Assembly: GCA_030591065.1 (NCBI GenBank)
Contig: JAUVBU010000009.1
Location: 1 to 17,138 of the forward strand
Direction of reading: 5' to 3'
DNA from: a bacterium
Lineage (GTDB): Bacteria > Patescibacteriota > Minisyncoccia > Minisyncoccales > JANBVM01
Length of the DNA stretch: 17,138 nucleotides
The notes under the pieces are model-generated. The model was not told the DNA's origin. It saw nothing but the letters and a program-made list of their open reading frames with translations, and searched no databases. The position numbers and the translations under genes are program-made. Positions within the stretch are counted from its first letter, which is position 1. The number at the start of each line of letters is the position of its first letter. Below are positions 6,627 to 14,207 of this stretch, one piece after another.

Positions 6627-8636
6627 TTAATTTAAGGGAGAGGAAGTGGAACTTGTAGAAGTTGTTGGTGTCATAATTATTGTCTCTCTTGCCTTAGGAA
6701 GAATAAAATCTTCTTTCGGAAAAAAAGAAAAAGTATTTTCTATAAAGTTATGAAAAATGGGTCCGGCTAAAACTACGCCGGGCTCTTCTGCCATAGAGGC
6801 ATTATTATTATTTCCAACCCATACCCCACAAGCGATTGAGGGAGTATATCCAATAGTCCAAGCGTCTCTATAATCTTGCGTAGTGCCAGTCTTAGCGGCT
6901 ACCTGGTACCCTTTAAAGTAAAGGGCGGAATATAATCCAAACATTGGGCTTCTAGCTTCGTTGTCTGATAAAATACTATTAATAATTCTAGCGGACTCAC
7001 TATCTAAAACGCTTTTCGGCGTTTTTTTATTTTCTTCAATAATATTTCTATTAGAGTCTTCAATTTTTAATATAGAAACTGGTGAAACTCTCATTCCGTC
7101 ATTAGCAAAAACTCCGTAAGCAGAAGTTATATCTATTAGTTTTACTTCCCATCCACCCAAAACAATAGACGGCCCATAAGGGGGCTTTAAAGTACTAATC
7201 CCTAAATCTTTAGCTGTTTCGATGCTATTTTGAATCCCAGCCAAATCAAGTAAAACTTTCACAGAGGGAATATTTAAAGATTGGCTAAGAGAGGTTCTTA
7301 ATGTCACATCTCCTCGAAACAACCCATCGTAGTTTTGGGGGATATATTCTTTATCTCCCCATATTCCAAAATTAGTTTCTTCGTCAAAAACAGTATCTTG
7401 ATCGCTATATCCTTGCTTAAAAGCTGTCGCATAAACAAAAGGCTTAAAGGCTGATCCTGGTTGTCTTCCAGTGCTTTCTTTAGTCCCCACCACAACATTA
7501 AACTTTGGGTCGAACAAACAATCTACGCCCGAGACACATCCCTCTGGGAAAGAAGGGCTATAATAATCTCCATTACCAACAACCATAGCTAAAACTTCTC
7601 CGTTTTTAGGATTAATAGCCACAAGTCCAGCATTGTGCGCATTATGATTTTTATTGTTTTTAAGGCCATTTCTCATAGCCTCTTCTGCTATTTTTTGAAT
7701 TTCCCAATCTATAGATGTATATATGTCCCATCCACTTTTTCTTAAAAATTCTATCCCGTATTTATTTTCTAATTCTTGTTTTACCCAGAGAGTAAAATAG
7801 GGAGCTTTAATTTCTGTTTGGGGTTTAATAAAAATAATTTCCTCCTTTTTCTTTTCTTCGGACTCTTTTATAGTTAAAAAGCCTTCGGAAGTCATTCGGT
7901 CTAGTACGTAATTTTTTCTTTCCAACAACATATCTTTATTTTTTCCATACGGGGAAAAACGATAAGGTGCTTGTATTAAGGCAGCTAGAATAGCTGCTTC
8001 TGCCACGGAAACTTCAGAAACAGATTTTTTAAAGTAAGTTTGGCTGGCAGCTTCTATCCCGTAGGCGTTTTGACCAAAAGGAACTTGATTTAAATACCAT
8101 TCTAAAATTTTATCTTTAGAATAACGTCGATCTAGCTCAACAGAAAGAATAATCTCTCTCACTTTTCTTTCAGCGGTTTTTTTGTTAGTTAAAAAAGTTG
8201 ACCTAATCAATTGTTGGCAAATTGTTGAGCCCCCCGAGACGGGTTTGCCTAGCTGAATATCAATTAAAATAGACCTTGCAATTCCTTTAAAATCTATACC
8301 GTAATGATCATAGAAATTAGCATCTTCTACAGCAATCACGGCTTGCTTTAAGTGCTCAGGGACAACGTCTAAAGAAATCCAAGTTCTTCTTTCTTCTCCG
8401 TAAATTTCATATAAAAGAATCTCTCCGGTTCGGTCGTAGATATTTGTCGTTTGAGCTAGTTGTCTTTCAGTAAAAACTTCTGGACGAGGAAAGTCTTTTA
8501 TATAATAAAAAAAGATAACCGATACAGCAAGGACGGCTGAAAGAGAGCAAAAAACAAAAAAATTAATCAATATTTTTTTCGTTTTTTCCCTAAAAGCTTT
8601 TCCTTTAGTTTTCTTATTAGATTTTCTTTTTGGCAT
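6627..8636 (-). CDS. Class A penicillin-binding protein (glycosyltransferase-transpeptidase)
   Basis: Bifunctional peptidoglycan synthase that polymerises glycan strands and cross-links peptides outside the inner membrane (PBP1A/PonA-like, 669 residues). It has a Lys/Arg-rich cytoplasmic tail (1-21) and one signal-anchor helix (about 22-46). The GT51 domain carries catalytic EDANFYDHYG (E104) and GGSTICQQL (135-143), where Cys140 replaces the usual Thr. Also present are REIILSVELDRRYSK and EWYLNQVPFG. The transpeptidase domain carries SAFK (catalytic S395), SLN (453-455) and KTG (582-584). The C-terminus is a short Thr/Ser tail. C367 and C373 form a close pair in the extracytoplasmic domain and could be a disulfide. 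The gene is convergent with dnaN and divergent from tyrS. Function is secure. Confidence 0.96.
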   Translation of the reverse strand: MPKRKSNKKTKGKAFREKTKKILINFFVFCSLSAVLAVSVIFFYYIKDFPRPEVFTERQLAQTTNIYDRTGEILLYEIYGEERRTWISLDVVPEHLKQAVIAVEDANFYDHYGIDFKGIARSILIDIQLGKPVSGGSTICQQLIRSTFLTNKKTAERKVREIILSVELDRRYSKDKILEWYLNQVPFGQNAYGIEAASQTYFKKSVSEVSVAEAAILAALIQAPYRFSPYGKNKDMLLERKNYVLDRMTSEGFLTIKESEEKKKEEIIFIKPQTEIKAPYFTLWVKQELENKYGIEFLRKSGWDIYTSIDWEIQKIAEEAMRNGLKNNKNHNAHNAGLVAINPKNGEVLAMVVGNGDYYSPSFPEGCVSGVDCLFDPKFNVVVGTKESTGRQPGSAFKPFVYATAFKQGYSDQDTVFDEETNFGIWGDKEYIPQNYDGLFRGDVTLRTSLSQSLNIPSVKVLLDLAGIQNSIETAKDLGISTLKPPYGPSIVLGGWEVKLIDITSAYGVFANDGMRVSPVSILKIEDSNRNIIEENKKTPKSVLDSESARIINSILSDNEARSPMFGLYSALYFKGYQVAAKTGTTQDYRDAWTIGYTPSIACGVWVGNNNNASMAEEPGVVLAGPIFHNFIENTFSFFPKEDFILPKARETIIMTPTTSTSSTSSPLN

Positions 8637-8644
8637 AATTAATT

Positions 8645-8650
8645 ATTATA
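8645..8650 (-). promoter_or_regulatory. Possible -10 of the PBP gene
   Basis: Minus-strand TATAAT, a perfect -10 hexamer, would start transcription near 8638, only about 0-3 bases before the ATG at 8636. No good -35 is seen, so support is moderate. Confidence 0.4.
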
Positions 8651-8669
8651 ATAACATTTTAATCTGTTT

Positions 8670-8678
8670 TGCTAAAAT
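8670..8678 (+). promoter_or_regulatory. Extended -10 promoter of tyrS
   Basis: TGCTAAAAT is an extended -10 (TG, one base, TAAAAT). Predicted +1 near 8685 leaves a 19-base leader with no Shine-Dalgarno before the ATG at 8704. The -35 position is poor, as is common for extended -10 promoters. Confidence 0.5.
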
Positions 8679-8703
8679 AGCCCTATCTTGTTAAAATTAA
8701 AAT

Positions 8704-9918
8704 ATGAAAATCAAAAAATCTGAAAAAATAGAAGAAATTATTAATTCTCGCTATATAGAAAGAATATATCCTTCGAAGGAAAAATTAAAAGAAGTTTTAT
8801 CTTCTCAAAAAAAAATAACAATATATGTTGGCGTTGACCCTACTGGGGCAGACTTACATTTGGGTCATTCAACTAACTTCTTATTTCTTAAAAAACTTCA
8901 AAAATTAGGACATAAGGTAATCTTTTTAATTGGAGACTTTACTGCTCAAATCGGAGACCCTACTGGAAAATCAAAGTCTAGAAAACCTATAGCCCACAAA
9001 CAGGTCTTAATAAACTGCAGAGAATACAAAAAACAAGTACAAGAAATATTAGAATTTGGAGGTAAAAATGCAGTAATCTTTAAATTTAATAGTAAATGGC
9101 TTTCTCCTCTTAATTTGGAAAAAATTATTGGGCTTATGTCTAGAGCGACAGTTGGGCAAATGATAAAGAGGGACATGTTTAAAAAAAGAATAAAAGAAAA
9201 GAAAGAAATTTTCTTTCACGAATTTTTATATCCTCTTTTGCAGGGGTATGACTCTGTTGCGATGAGGGTTGATGCTGAGGTGGGCGGGAACGACCAAACT
9301 TTTAATATGATGGTTGGAAGAGACTTAGTAAGAGACTACTTAGATAAAGAAAAAATAGTTATTACCACAAAGCTTCTTATTAATCCCAAGACACAGAAAA
9401 AATTAATGTCTAAGAGCGAGGGAGGGTTCGTTGCTTTGAGCGACGATCCTAATCAAATGTATGGTAAAGTTATGGCTCTTCCCGACGAAGTTATTTCTTC
9501 GGTTTTTAGCTTATGTACAGAGGTTTCAGATAGTGAAATTAAAAAAATAGAAAAGGATTTAAAACAAAAGGGTATAAACCCCAAAAACATTAAAAGTAAA
9601 TTAGCTAAAGAAATTGTGAAAATTTACTATGGAGGAAAAGTTGCAGAAAAAGCAGAGAAAGAATTTAGTAAAATCTTTAAAGACAAAAAAGAACCCTCGG
9701 TAATCATTAAAGTAAAAATAAAAGAGAAGGAAATAAATATTTTAGACCTTTTAATTAAAACGGGGCAGGTGGATTCGAAAGCTAACGCCAAAAGACTTGT
9801 TATCCAAAGAGCTATTAAAATAGAAGGAAAATTAAAAGAAGACTGGAAAGAACAAATAAAAATTAGAAAAGGGGCAATTGTTAAAATTGGGAAAAGAAGG
9901 TTTGTAAAATTAACCTAA
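8704..9918 (+). CDS. tyrS: Tyrosyl-tRNA synthetase (KMSKS-type, TyrZ-like)
   Basis: Class I synthetase that charges tRNA-Tyr with tyrosine in the cytoplasm (404 residues). The Rossmann fold has GVDPTGADLHLGHS (HIGH-class motif HLGH, 52-55), then GDFTAQIGDPTGKS (77-90). EVGGNDQTFNMMVGRD lies in the tyrosine/tRNA region. The KMSKS loop is KLMSKS (233-238), which fits the TyrZ branch rather than the KFGKT branch of E. coli TyrS. An S4 RNA-binding domain fills the C-terminus (about 345-404; LLIKTGQVDSKANAKRLV). The gene is divergent from the PBP gene, has its own extended -10 promoter, and ends in a clear hairpin terminator. It is probably monocistronic. Confidence 0.97.
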   Translation: MKIKKSEKIEEIINSRYIERIYPSKEKLKEVLSSQKKITIYVGVDPTGADLHLGHSTNFLFLKKLQKLGHKVIFLIGDFTAQIGDPTGKSKSRKPIAHKQVLINCREYKKQVQEILEFGGKNAVIFKFNSKWLSPLNLEKIIGLMSRATVGQMIKRDMFKKRIKEKKEIFFHEFLYPLLQGYDSVAMRVDAEVGGNDQTFNMMVGRDLVRDYLDKEKIVITTKLLINPKTQKKLMSKSEGGFVALSDDPNQMYGKVMALPDEVISSVFSLCTEVSDSEIKKIEKDLKQKGINPKNIKSKLAKEIVKIYYGGKVAEKAEKEFSKIFKDKKEPSVIIKVKIKEKEINILDLLIKTGQVDSKANAKRLVIQRAIKIEGKLKEDWKEQIKIRKGAIVKIGKRRFVKLT

Positions 9919-9936
9919 AAACGAATTTTAAATTCT

Positions 9937-9959
9937 AAAACCCTCTTTTGGAGGGTTTT
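9937..9959. terminator. Bidirectional terminator between tyrS and ruvC
   Basis: A 9-bp inverted repeat, AAAACCCTC (9937-9945) and GAGGGTTTT (9951-9959), with loop TTTTG and a T-run after it (TTTTTTATTTT). It lies between the convergent stops at 9918 and 9977; the A-run on the left gives a U-tract for the minus strand. Confidence 0.85.
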
Positions 9960-9976
9960 TTATTTTAAACTAATCC

Positions 9977-10450
9977 TTATATTACCTTGATAGTGTAGGT
10001 TACTGCGATAGCTAAAGCATCGGCAGCGTCATCTGGCCTTGGAATTTCTTTTAATTTTAGAATTTCCTTTATTTTTCTCTGCACCTCTTTTTTATCTGCT
10101 CGTCCATTCCCAGTAACGGCTAGTTTTATTTGTGGAGGGCTAAATTCCCAAACAGGAATCTTTTTTTTAGCTGCTGCCAAAAGAACAACTCCTTTTGCTT
10201 GGGAAACTGGCATGGCTGTTTTAAGGTTCCTGAAAAAAAATATATTTTCTATAGCTAAAACATCGGGTTTATACTTTTTCATTATTTTAGAGATCTCATT
10301 ACTTATCACCTTGAGACGATCCCCAGGATTCATTTTTGGGGAAGTGTGAATAACATTATAATCTAGGCATTCTAGGGTTAGGATTTTTGATTTTTTAATA
10401 ACGCCATAGCCCATACTGGCTGTGCCTGGGTCAATTCCTAGTATTATCAT
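9977..10450 (-). CDS. ruvC: Crossover junction endodeoxyribonuclease RuvC
   Basis: Holliday-junction resolvase (157 residues) that cuts recombination intermediates as a dimer. The RNase-H-like fold starts with MIILGIDPGTASMGYGVI. The four acidic metal ligands are visible: D7, E68 (in AIENIFF), D141 and D144 (in RPDDAADALAIA). TGNGRADKKEVQ (113-124) is the conserved basic loop region. It begins 6 bases after the yebC stop on the same strand, the common bacterial yebC-ruvC pair, so the two are probably cotranscribed. ruvA and ruvB, often next in line, are absent; the next gene is convergent tyrS. Confidence 0.96.
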   Translation of the reverse strand: MIILGIDPGTASMGYGVIKKSKILTLECLDYNVIHTSPKMNPGDRLKVISNEISKIMKKYKPDVLAIENIFFFRNLKTAMPVSQAKGVVLLAAAKKKIPVWEFSPPQIKLAVTGNGRADKKEVQRKIKEILKLKEIPRPDDAADALAIAVTYTIKVI

Positions 10451-10456
10451 TTTTAA

Positions 10457-11191
10457 TTAGTCTTTTAAATTTGAGTACGTGTCTTGGATATCGTCGCTAT
10501 CGTCTAGGGCGTCAAAAAGTTTTAAACAAGAAGCTTTTTGGCTTTCATCTACCTCGACATCTTCTTTTGCTTTCCATTCTAAGTTACTTGATTCAACCTC
10601 AACCTCCTTTTCTTCTAGGGCTTTTTTCGTTTCTTCTAGGGCTTCCATAGCAACATAAACATATAGGCTATCGTCGCTCCACTCGACATCGTCGGCTCCG
10701 GCTTCAATTACAATTAACTCTAAAGAATCTTTATCTTGGTTGGCTTCAGTTTGTTTTTCAAGAATTATTGTTATGCAGCCCTTCCTTTCAAACATCCATC
10801 TAATGGCACCCTCTCCAACCATTTTCCCGTTAAAAGCTTTTATAGTTTTTTTAACTTCTCCCAGCGTGCGATTTTTATTATCGGTAATTCCCTCTATTAA
10901 AATAGCAATTCCTCCTGGGCCATATGCTTCAAAGAAAACTTCCTCAAGCTTCTCGCCAGTTAATTCTCCGCTATTCTTTTTAATAACTTTTTCAATATTA
11001 TCCTTCGGCATATTAAAAGAGCGGGCTGTATCAACAGCTATTCGTAATTTCGTGTTAGTCTCTATATTTGGCCCCCCCTCTCTTATTGCTACGGTAATAA
11101 GCCTATTTACCTTAGAGAAAATACGGCTTCTTTTTTGGGCATTGAGGTCTTTTTTGTGTTTTACTGTTCTCGCATGAGAGTGTCCTGACAT
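10457..11191 (-). CDS. YebC/PmpR family protein (TACO1-like)
   Basis: Member of the YebC/PmpR/TACO1 family (244 residues), annotated as a transcriptional regulator. Some members act in translation by relieving stalling at proline-rich stretches. The N-terminus MSGHSHARTVKHKKDLNAQKR fits the family pattern (GHSxWxxIxHKKxxxDxxR), though His-Ala replaces the usual Lys-Trp. NMPKDNIEKVIKK and FEAYGPGGIAILIEGITDN are also highly conserved family blocks. The acidic C-terminus (DALDDSDDIQDTYSN) is typical of the end domain. It lies 6 bases before ruvC on the same strand. No clear promoter and no Shine-Dalgarno are seen. The family is certain; the cellular role in this organism is not. Confidence 0.95.
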   Translation of the reverse strand: MSGHSHARTVKHKKDLNAQKRSRIFSKVNRLITVAIREGGPNIETNTKLRIAVDTARSFNMPKDNIEKVIKKNSGELTGEKLEEVFFEAYGPGGIAILIEGITDNKNRTLGEVKKTIKAFNGKMVGEGAIRWMFERKGCITIILEKQTEANQDKDSLELIVIEAGADDVEWSDDSLYVYVAMEALEETKKALEEKEVEVESSNLEWKAKEDVEVDESQKASCLKLFDALDDSDDIQDTYSNLKD

Positions 11192-11259
11192 AATAATTTT
11201 AAAAAGGTTATTTATTAATCTATTTTAAACTTAACTTATTTTTTGTATAAAATCAACCT

Positions 11260-11305
11260 AAAATCACCCCAAAAGCAAGTTTTATCTTATTTTGGGATTG
11301 ATTTT
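11260..11305 (-). terminator. Weak terminator-like hairpin at the end of the lamin-tail gene
   Basis: AAAATCA-C-CCCAAAA (11260-11274) pairs with TTTTGGG-AT-TGATTTT (11290-11305) around a 15-base loop; the gene's stop codon (11282-11284) is inside the loop. There is a T-rich 3' arm but no clean U-tract after it, so function as a terminator is uncertain. Confidence 0.35.
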
Positions 11306-12544
11306 ACTCTTGAGAAATAAAATTATAATTACTGAGGAAAGAGCTGTAATTAGCGCGGGTAAGGCAATAGGGACATTATACTCTTTACTTGGCGCTTGCC
11401 TTGAAACGGTTGCTATGTTTCGTTTGTTTTCCTCTAAAACATCTCGATTTTTTGTTTCTGGAACAGTTTTATCCTCTAGCTTAACCGGGGCGTTAAACGT
11501 ATTTGTTTCCCCTGGGGAAGGATTTTGGCTCCACTCCCAAGAACCAAAAGTATTTTTAGCATAAGATTCTTCTCTTTTAGCTTTTTCATAAGAAGCGGTT
11601 TCTAATATAATATTATTAGGAAGAAGAAGGTTAACGGTATCCCCGCTATTATTAAGGGTAATATTGGTTTCTGTCCGTTGAAAAACTAAAAAACTATTAG
11701 CTTGAATAGTTGTTTGGTCAGGGAAGGAATATATTTTAGTTGTTCCTATAACGTCGCTGAGTTTCCACCCAGAAAGATCAACAGCAAAGTCGTTTTGATT
11801 AAAAAGTTCAATCCATTCGTATTCGCTATCTGGACCTTCTGGGGAAGGTAAAATTTCACTTAAAAAGACTTTTTTTGGATAAACTTTTTGAACAAAATCC
11901 TCAGCTTCTTTTTGATCAGGAAGCTTTTCTTTTTTTGTGATAGAGAAGAGACTATTAGGTTCTTTAGGAGTACCTCCACTGTTTTTGCTAGTTTGCCATT
12001 CAGCGTCTTTTACTTCTAGCGAGAAGATAGTTCTTTCCATTGTTTGTTTTGTTGAATTATCTCCCGCCGCCCATCCTTGTGGGCAACTTATCTCATCAAC
12101 TTTATACCCCTGTTTGTTTAAAAGAATTAAATTTTCTCCGTCATTACTAAGAGACCCAGTATAAATTTGATCTGCGACTATGGTTAAGACGGAATCGTCG
12201 TCAGTTCTTTCTAATAGAAAAAACCCATAAGCTTGAATTTCTCCAACGAGAAAGATGTTTATTTTTTTGTCTTCTGAAGAAAGAGCCCACCCAGAAAGAT
12301 TAATAGAAGAAGAGCTATTATTAAAAAGCTCAATCCATTCGTTGCTATAAGAGCTGTCTGTGCCCATCCAGGCTACTTCGTTAATAACGGGATTTGAAAA
12401 AGCAAAAACTGCCCGAGGCAGTAAAAAAAGAGTAAAAAGAAAAAAGGTAATAAAAAAAATATTAAGGGAAATAATCGGCCTTATAGCTAATTTTTCTCTT
12501 GTATTAGGTTTAGTTAAAATGGTTTTTTGATATACCTCTAACAT
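11282..12544 (-). CDS. Exported, membrane-anchored protein with two lamin-tail domains
   Basis: A 420-residue surface protein. A hydrophobic signal segment (about 24-48) ends in AVFA, suggesting cleavage after A48. Two lamin-tail (LTD) immunoglobulin-like beta domains follow, about 52-175 and 226-345. Each has the LTD hallmark: NEVAW...NEWIELFN...INLSGWAL in the first, and SEILPSPEG...EYEWIELFN...VDLSGWKL in the second. A charged linker (350-388) leads to a single C-terminal helix (391-411) and a basic cytoplasmic tail, KSKINPKIR. Secreted LTD proteins are common in candidate-phyla bacteria, often of unknown role; in others the domain accompanies nucleases or adhesins. No catalytic motif is visible here. 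The ATG is close to the ncRNA promoter on the other strand. Domain calls are firm; function is unknown. Confidence 0.85.
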   Translation of the reverse strand: MLEVYQKTILTKPNTREKLAIRPIISLNIFFITFFLFTLFLLPRAVFAFSNPVINEVAWMGTDSSYSNEWIELFNNSSSSINLSGWALSSEDKKINIFLVGEIQAYGFFLLERTDDDSVLTIVADQIYTGSLSNDGENLILLNKQGYKVDEISCPQGWAAGDNSTKQTMERTIFSLEVKDAEWQTSKNSGGTPKEPNSLFSITKKEKLPDQKEAEDFVQKVYPKKVFLSEILPSPEGPDSEYEWIELFNQNDFAVDLSGWKLSDVIGTTKIYSFPDQTTIQANSFLVFQRTETNITLNNSGDTVNLLLPNNIILETASYEKAKREESYAKNTFGSWEWSQNPSPGETNTFNAPVKLEDKTVPETKNRDVLEENKRNIATVSRQAPSKEYNVPIALPALITALSSVIIILFLKSKINPKIR

Positions 12545-12548
12545 CCCC

Positions 12549-12577
12549 TTGACAAAATTTCTCTAATATAGTAGAAT
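12549..12577 (+). promoter_or_regulatory. Strong promoter driving the 12584-12716 RNA
   Basis: TTGACA (12549-12554, perfect) and TAGAAT (12572-12577, 5/6) with 17-bp spacing. Predicted +1 is an A at 12584. It is directed away from the lamin-tail gene, whose ATG is 5 bases to the left, and no coding start follows it in sense, so an RNA is the likely product. Confidence 0.75.
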
Positions 12578-12583
12578 CAAGTT

Positions 12584-12716
12584 ATAAAAAGCCCCAAGGC
12601 TGGGGGCAAGAAGCTTTTCTTAGTTGGATAGCTTGGCTACGGCGAAGCTAATCCTCGGAAAAACTCCGAGCTTTGCGTTCCAAACACCTAAGTGCCCCCT
12701 AGCCTTGGGGTTTTTT
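12584..12716 (+). ncRNA. Putative structured small RNA, family not recognised
   Basis: About 133 nt with its own promoter and a terminator-like 3' end. A closing helix pairs CCCCAAGGCT (12592-12601) with AGCCTTGGGG (12701-12710) and GGGGGCA (12602-12608) with TGCCCCC (12693-12699), 17 bp with one bulged T. Inside, CTTAG (12619-12623) pairs with CTAAG (12688-12692) and TTGGA (12624-12628) with TCCAA (12679-12683). These enclose two hairpins: TAGCTT/AAGCTA (12629-12650) capped by GC-UACG-GC, and CTCGGA/TCCGAG (12654-12670). The cUACGg tetraloop is stable only in + strand RNA, supporting this strand. Six T's follow the closing helix. I see no SRP helix-8 motif, no tmRNA or RNase P motif and no 6S-like central bubble. 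A minus-strand leader RNA is the alternative. Confidence 0.7.
12586..12716. terminator. Terminator formed by the RNA's own closing helix
   Basis: The outer stem (12592-12601 with 12701-12710) is extended by an A/T stretch on both sides (AAAAAG at 12586-12591, TTTTTT at 12711-12716). It can end the small RNA on the + strand, and the CTTTTT on the other side could end pilB transcription on the minus strand. The pilB stop is 10 bases away. Confidence 0.6.
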
Positions 12717-12726
12717 GATACGTAAA

Positions 12727-14106
12727 TTACTGCTTACCAACCACTCTTTCTATTTCTTCGATGGTTGTTACTCCCTCTAAAACTTTTAATATTCCGTCTT
12801 GATACATTGTCACCATTCCGTTTTTTATAGCTTCGTTTTTTAAGGAACTAATAGACGGTGAAGTTAAAATAAACTGTTCCATATTTTCGTCAACAGAGAG
12901 GGCTTCGTATATTCCAGCTCTACCTTTGTATCCTGTAGAATTACAGTTTTTACAGCCAACAGGTTTTACGAGTTGTATTTCAGCGTCTATTTTTATATGT
13001 TGAACTTTTTTTGGGAGGCCGCTTAAGGCCTTTTTTATTTTTTCAAGATCAGAAGTAGAAATTTTTTCTTTTTTAGCACAACCACAAACTCTTCTAACTA
13101 GCCTTTGGGCAATAGACATATTAATAGCAGGAGCTATATTAATAGCTTTCTCTCCTAGCGCTTGTAGTCGAGCAATTGTTCCGGCGGCGTCATTGGTGTG
13201 TAGGGTGCTAAAAACTAAATGCCCAGTTAGCGCGGCCTGTAAAGCAATATTGGCCGTCTCTAAGTCTCGTATCTCTCCGACAAGAATAACGTCTGGGTCT
13301 TGACGCATTATCGCTCTTAATCCATTAGCAAAGCCATATACTTTTTGGGTAGCTCCTGGTGGTAAATTACTACCAAAGCTATATACTGCTTTGGTATTTA
13401 CTTGTGTTTGAGAAATTCCTTTTAAGTGGTACTCTATTGGGTCTTCAATAGTAATGATTTTTATTTCAGGCCTTTGAATCTTTTTTAAAAAGGCATAAAG
13501 GGTAGTAGTTTTACCAGATCCAGTAGGTCCAGTAATAATAATCATTCCGTTTGGTTTTTGTATTTCCTTGGTAAAAAGAGCTGCTAAGTCTTTCCTTAGC
13601 CCAAGAGCTCCGAGACTGATTAAGCTTTTAGGATTTAAAATTCTTAGAACAACAGTTTCTCCGTATTCGGTCGGGAGGGTAGATGTTCTTATTTCAACCA
13701 TGTAGGTTTTTTCAGGATCTGTATCTATGTTTTCGGGAACAACAACAGAAAACCGGCCATCTTGGGGTCGGTCACTAACGTTTAATTTAAGCCTTGCGAG
13801 AAGCTTAATTCTGGAAACAAGTTTTTTATATATGTCTGCCTCTATAGATAAAACATCTTGGAGGAGACCATCAACCCTCACTCGAATTTTTGTCTCTTCC
13901 TTTTTGGGTTCAATGTGAACGTCGGACGTTCCTAGACAGATAGCTCCACCTAGAATTACATCTAAGACACCACTGAGTCTTTCTTCTGTTGCGATTTCAA
14001 TTTTTTCTTTAAGGGTAAAAACATTTTTTACGTCTTTCTGAAGTTCTGATAGAGTTTCAACTGGAATTACTATTTCCCCCGTAATTTTTTTTGAAATAGT
14101 AGGCAT
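12727..14106 (-). CDS. PilB/GspE-family type II secretion / type IV pilus ATPase
   Basis: Cytoplasmic hexameric ATPase that extends type IV pili or drives pseudopilus assembly (459 residues). The N2-like domain holds ASDVHIEP-type sequence (SDVHIEP, 61-67) and RVRVDG. The motor domain has Walker A GPTGSGKT (193-200), the Asp box (TIEDPIEYHL, 219-228), Walker B DVILVGEIRD (272-281) and the His box (STLHTNDAAGT, 300-310). A zinc tetracysteine motif is present (C341, C343, C385, C388). The long N-terminal regulatory domain of classical PilB is reduced to about 40 residues. About 17 residues are inserted near 240-256, between QVNTKA and FANGLRAIMRQDPD. It is upstream of the small RNA and the lamin-tail gene. 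Assembly versus other T2SS-type role cannot be settled, as no pilin or PilC is in view. Confidence 0.93.
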   Translation of the reverse strand: MPTISKKITGEIVIPVETLSELQKDVKNVFTLKEKIEIATEERLSGVLDVILGGAICLGTSDVHIEPKKEETKIRVRVDGLLQDVLSIEADIYKKLVSRIKLLARLKLNVSDRPQDGRFSVVVPENIDTDPEKTYMVEIRTSTLPTEYGETVVLRILNPKSLISLGALGLRKDLAALFTKEIQKPNGMIIITGPTGSGKTTTLYAFLKKIQRPEIKIITIEDPIEYHLKGISQTQVNTKAVYSFGSNLPPGATQKVYGFANGLRAIMRQDPDVILVGEIRDLETANIALQAALTGHLVFSTLHTNDAAGTIARLQALGEKAINIAPAINMSIAQRLVRRVCGCAKKEKISTSDLEKIKKALSGLPKKVQHIKIDAEIQLVKPVGCKNCNSTGYKGRAGIYEALSVDENMEQFILTSPSISSLKNEAIKNGMVTMYQDGILKVLEGVTTIEEIERVVGKQ

Positions 14107-14140
14107 AAAAGATTAAAATGATTTAAAGGCTAATTAGTTG

Positions 14141-14169
14141 AATCTAACTTATTGCCTTTTAAAAGTCAA
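14141..14169 (-). promoter_or_regulatory. Promoter of the pilB-like gene
   Basis: On the minus strand, TTGACT (14169-14164, 5/6) and TAGATT (14146-14141, 4/6) are spaced by 17 bp. Predicted +1 near 14134 gives a 28-base leader without a Shine-Dalgarno sequence. Confidence 0.55.
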
Positions 14170-14207
14170 TTTGGGGATAAACTTAAGGTTATTTTTTTAA
14201 AAAAAGA

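Noticed and set aside
6620..6627. Perfect AAGGAGGT Shine-Dalgarno-like sequence
   Set aside because: It lies between the convergent ends of dnaN and the PBP gene and precedes no start codon of a plausible gene.
8946..9176. 76-codon minus-strand frame inside tyrS
   Set aside because: Antisense shadow of tyrS, with no family resemblance and no promoter.
10740..11177. 145-codon + strand frame opposite yebC
   Set aside because: Fully antisense to a conserved yebC; the composition is that of an antisense frame.
12670..12680. Minus-strand GAACGCAAAGC resembling the GACGCAAAGC core of c-di-GMP-I riboswitches
   Set aside because: The following strong hairpin and the missing GCAAACC and tetraloop-receptor parts do not fit that fold; promoter and UNCG loop favour the + strand.
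12592..12710. Terminal inverted repeats suggesting a MITE or other small mobile element
   Set aside because: No target-site duplication is seen at the edges, and the inner helices, promoter and U-tract fit an RNA gene better. Other copies in the genome would reopen this.
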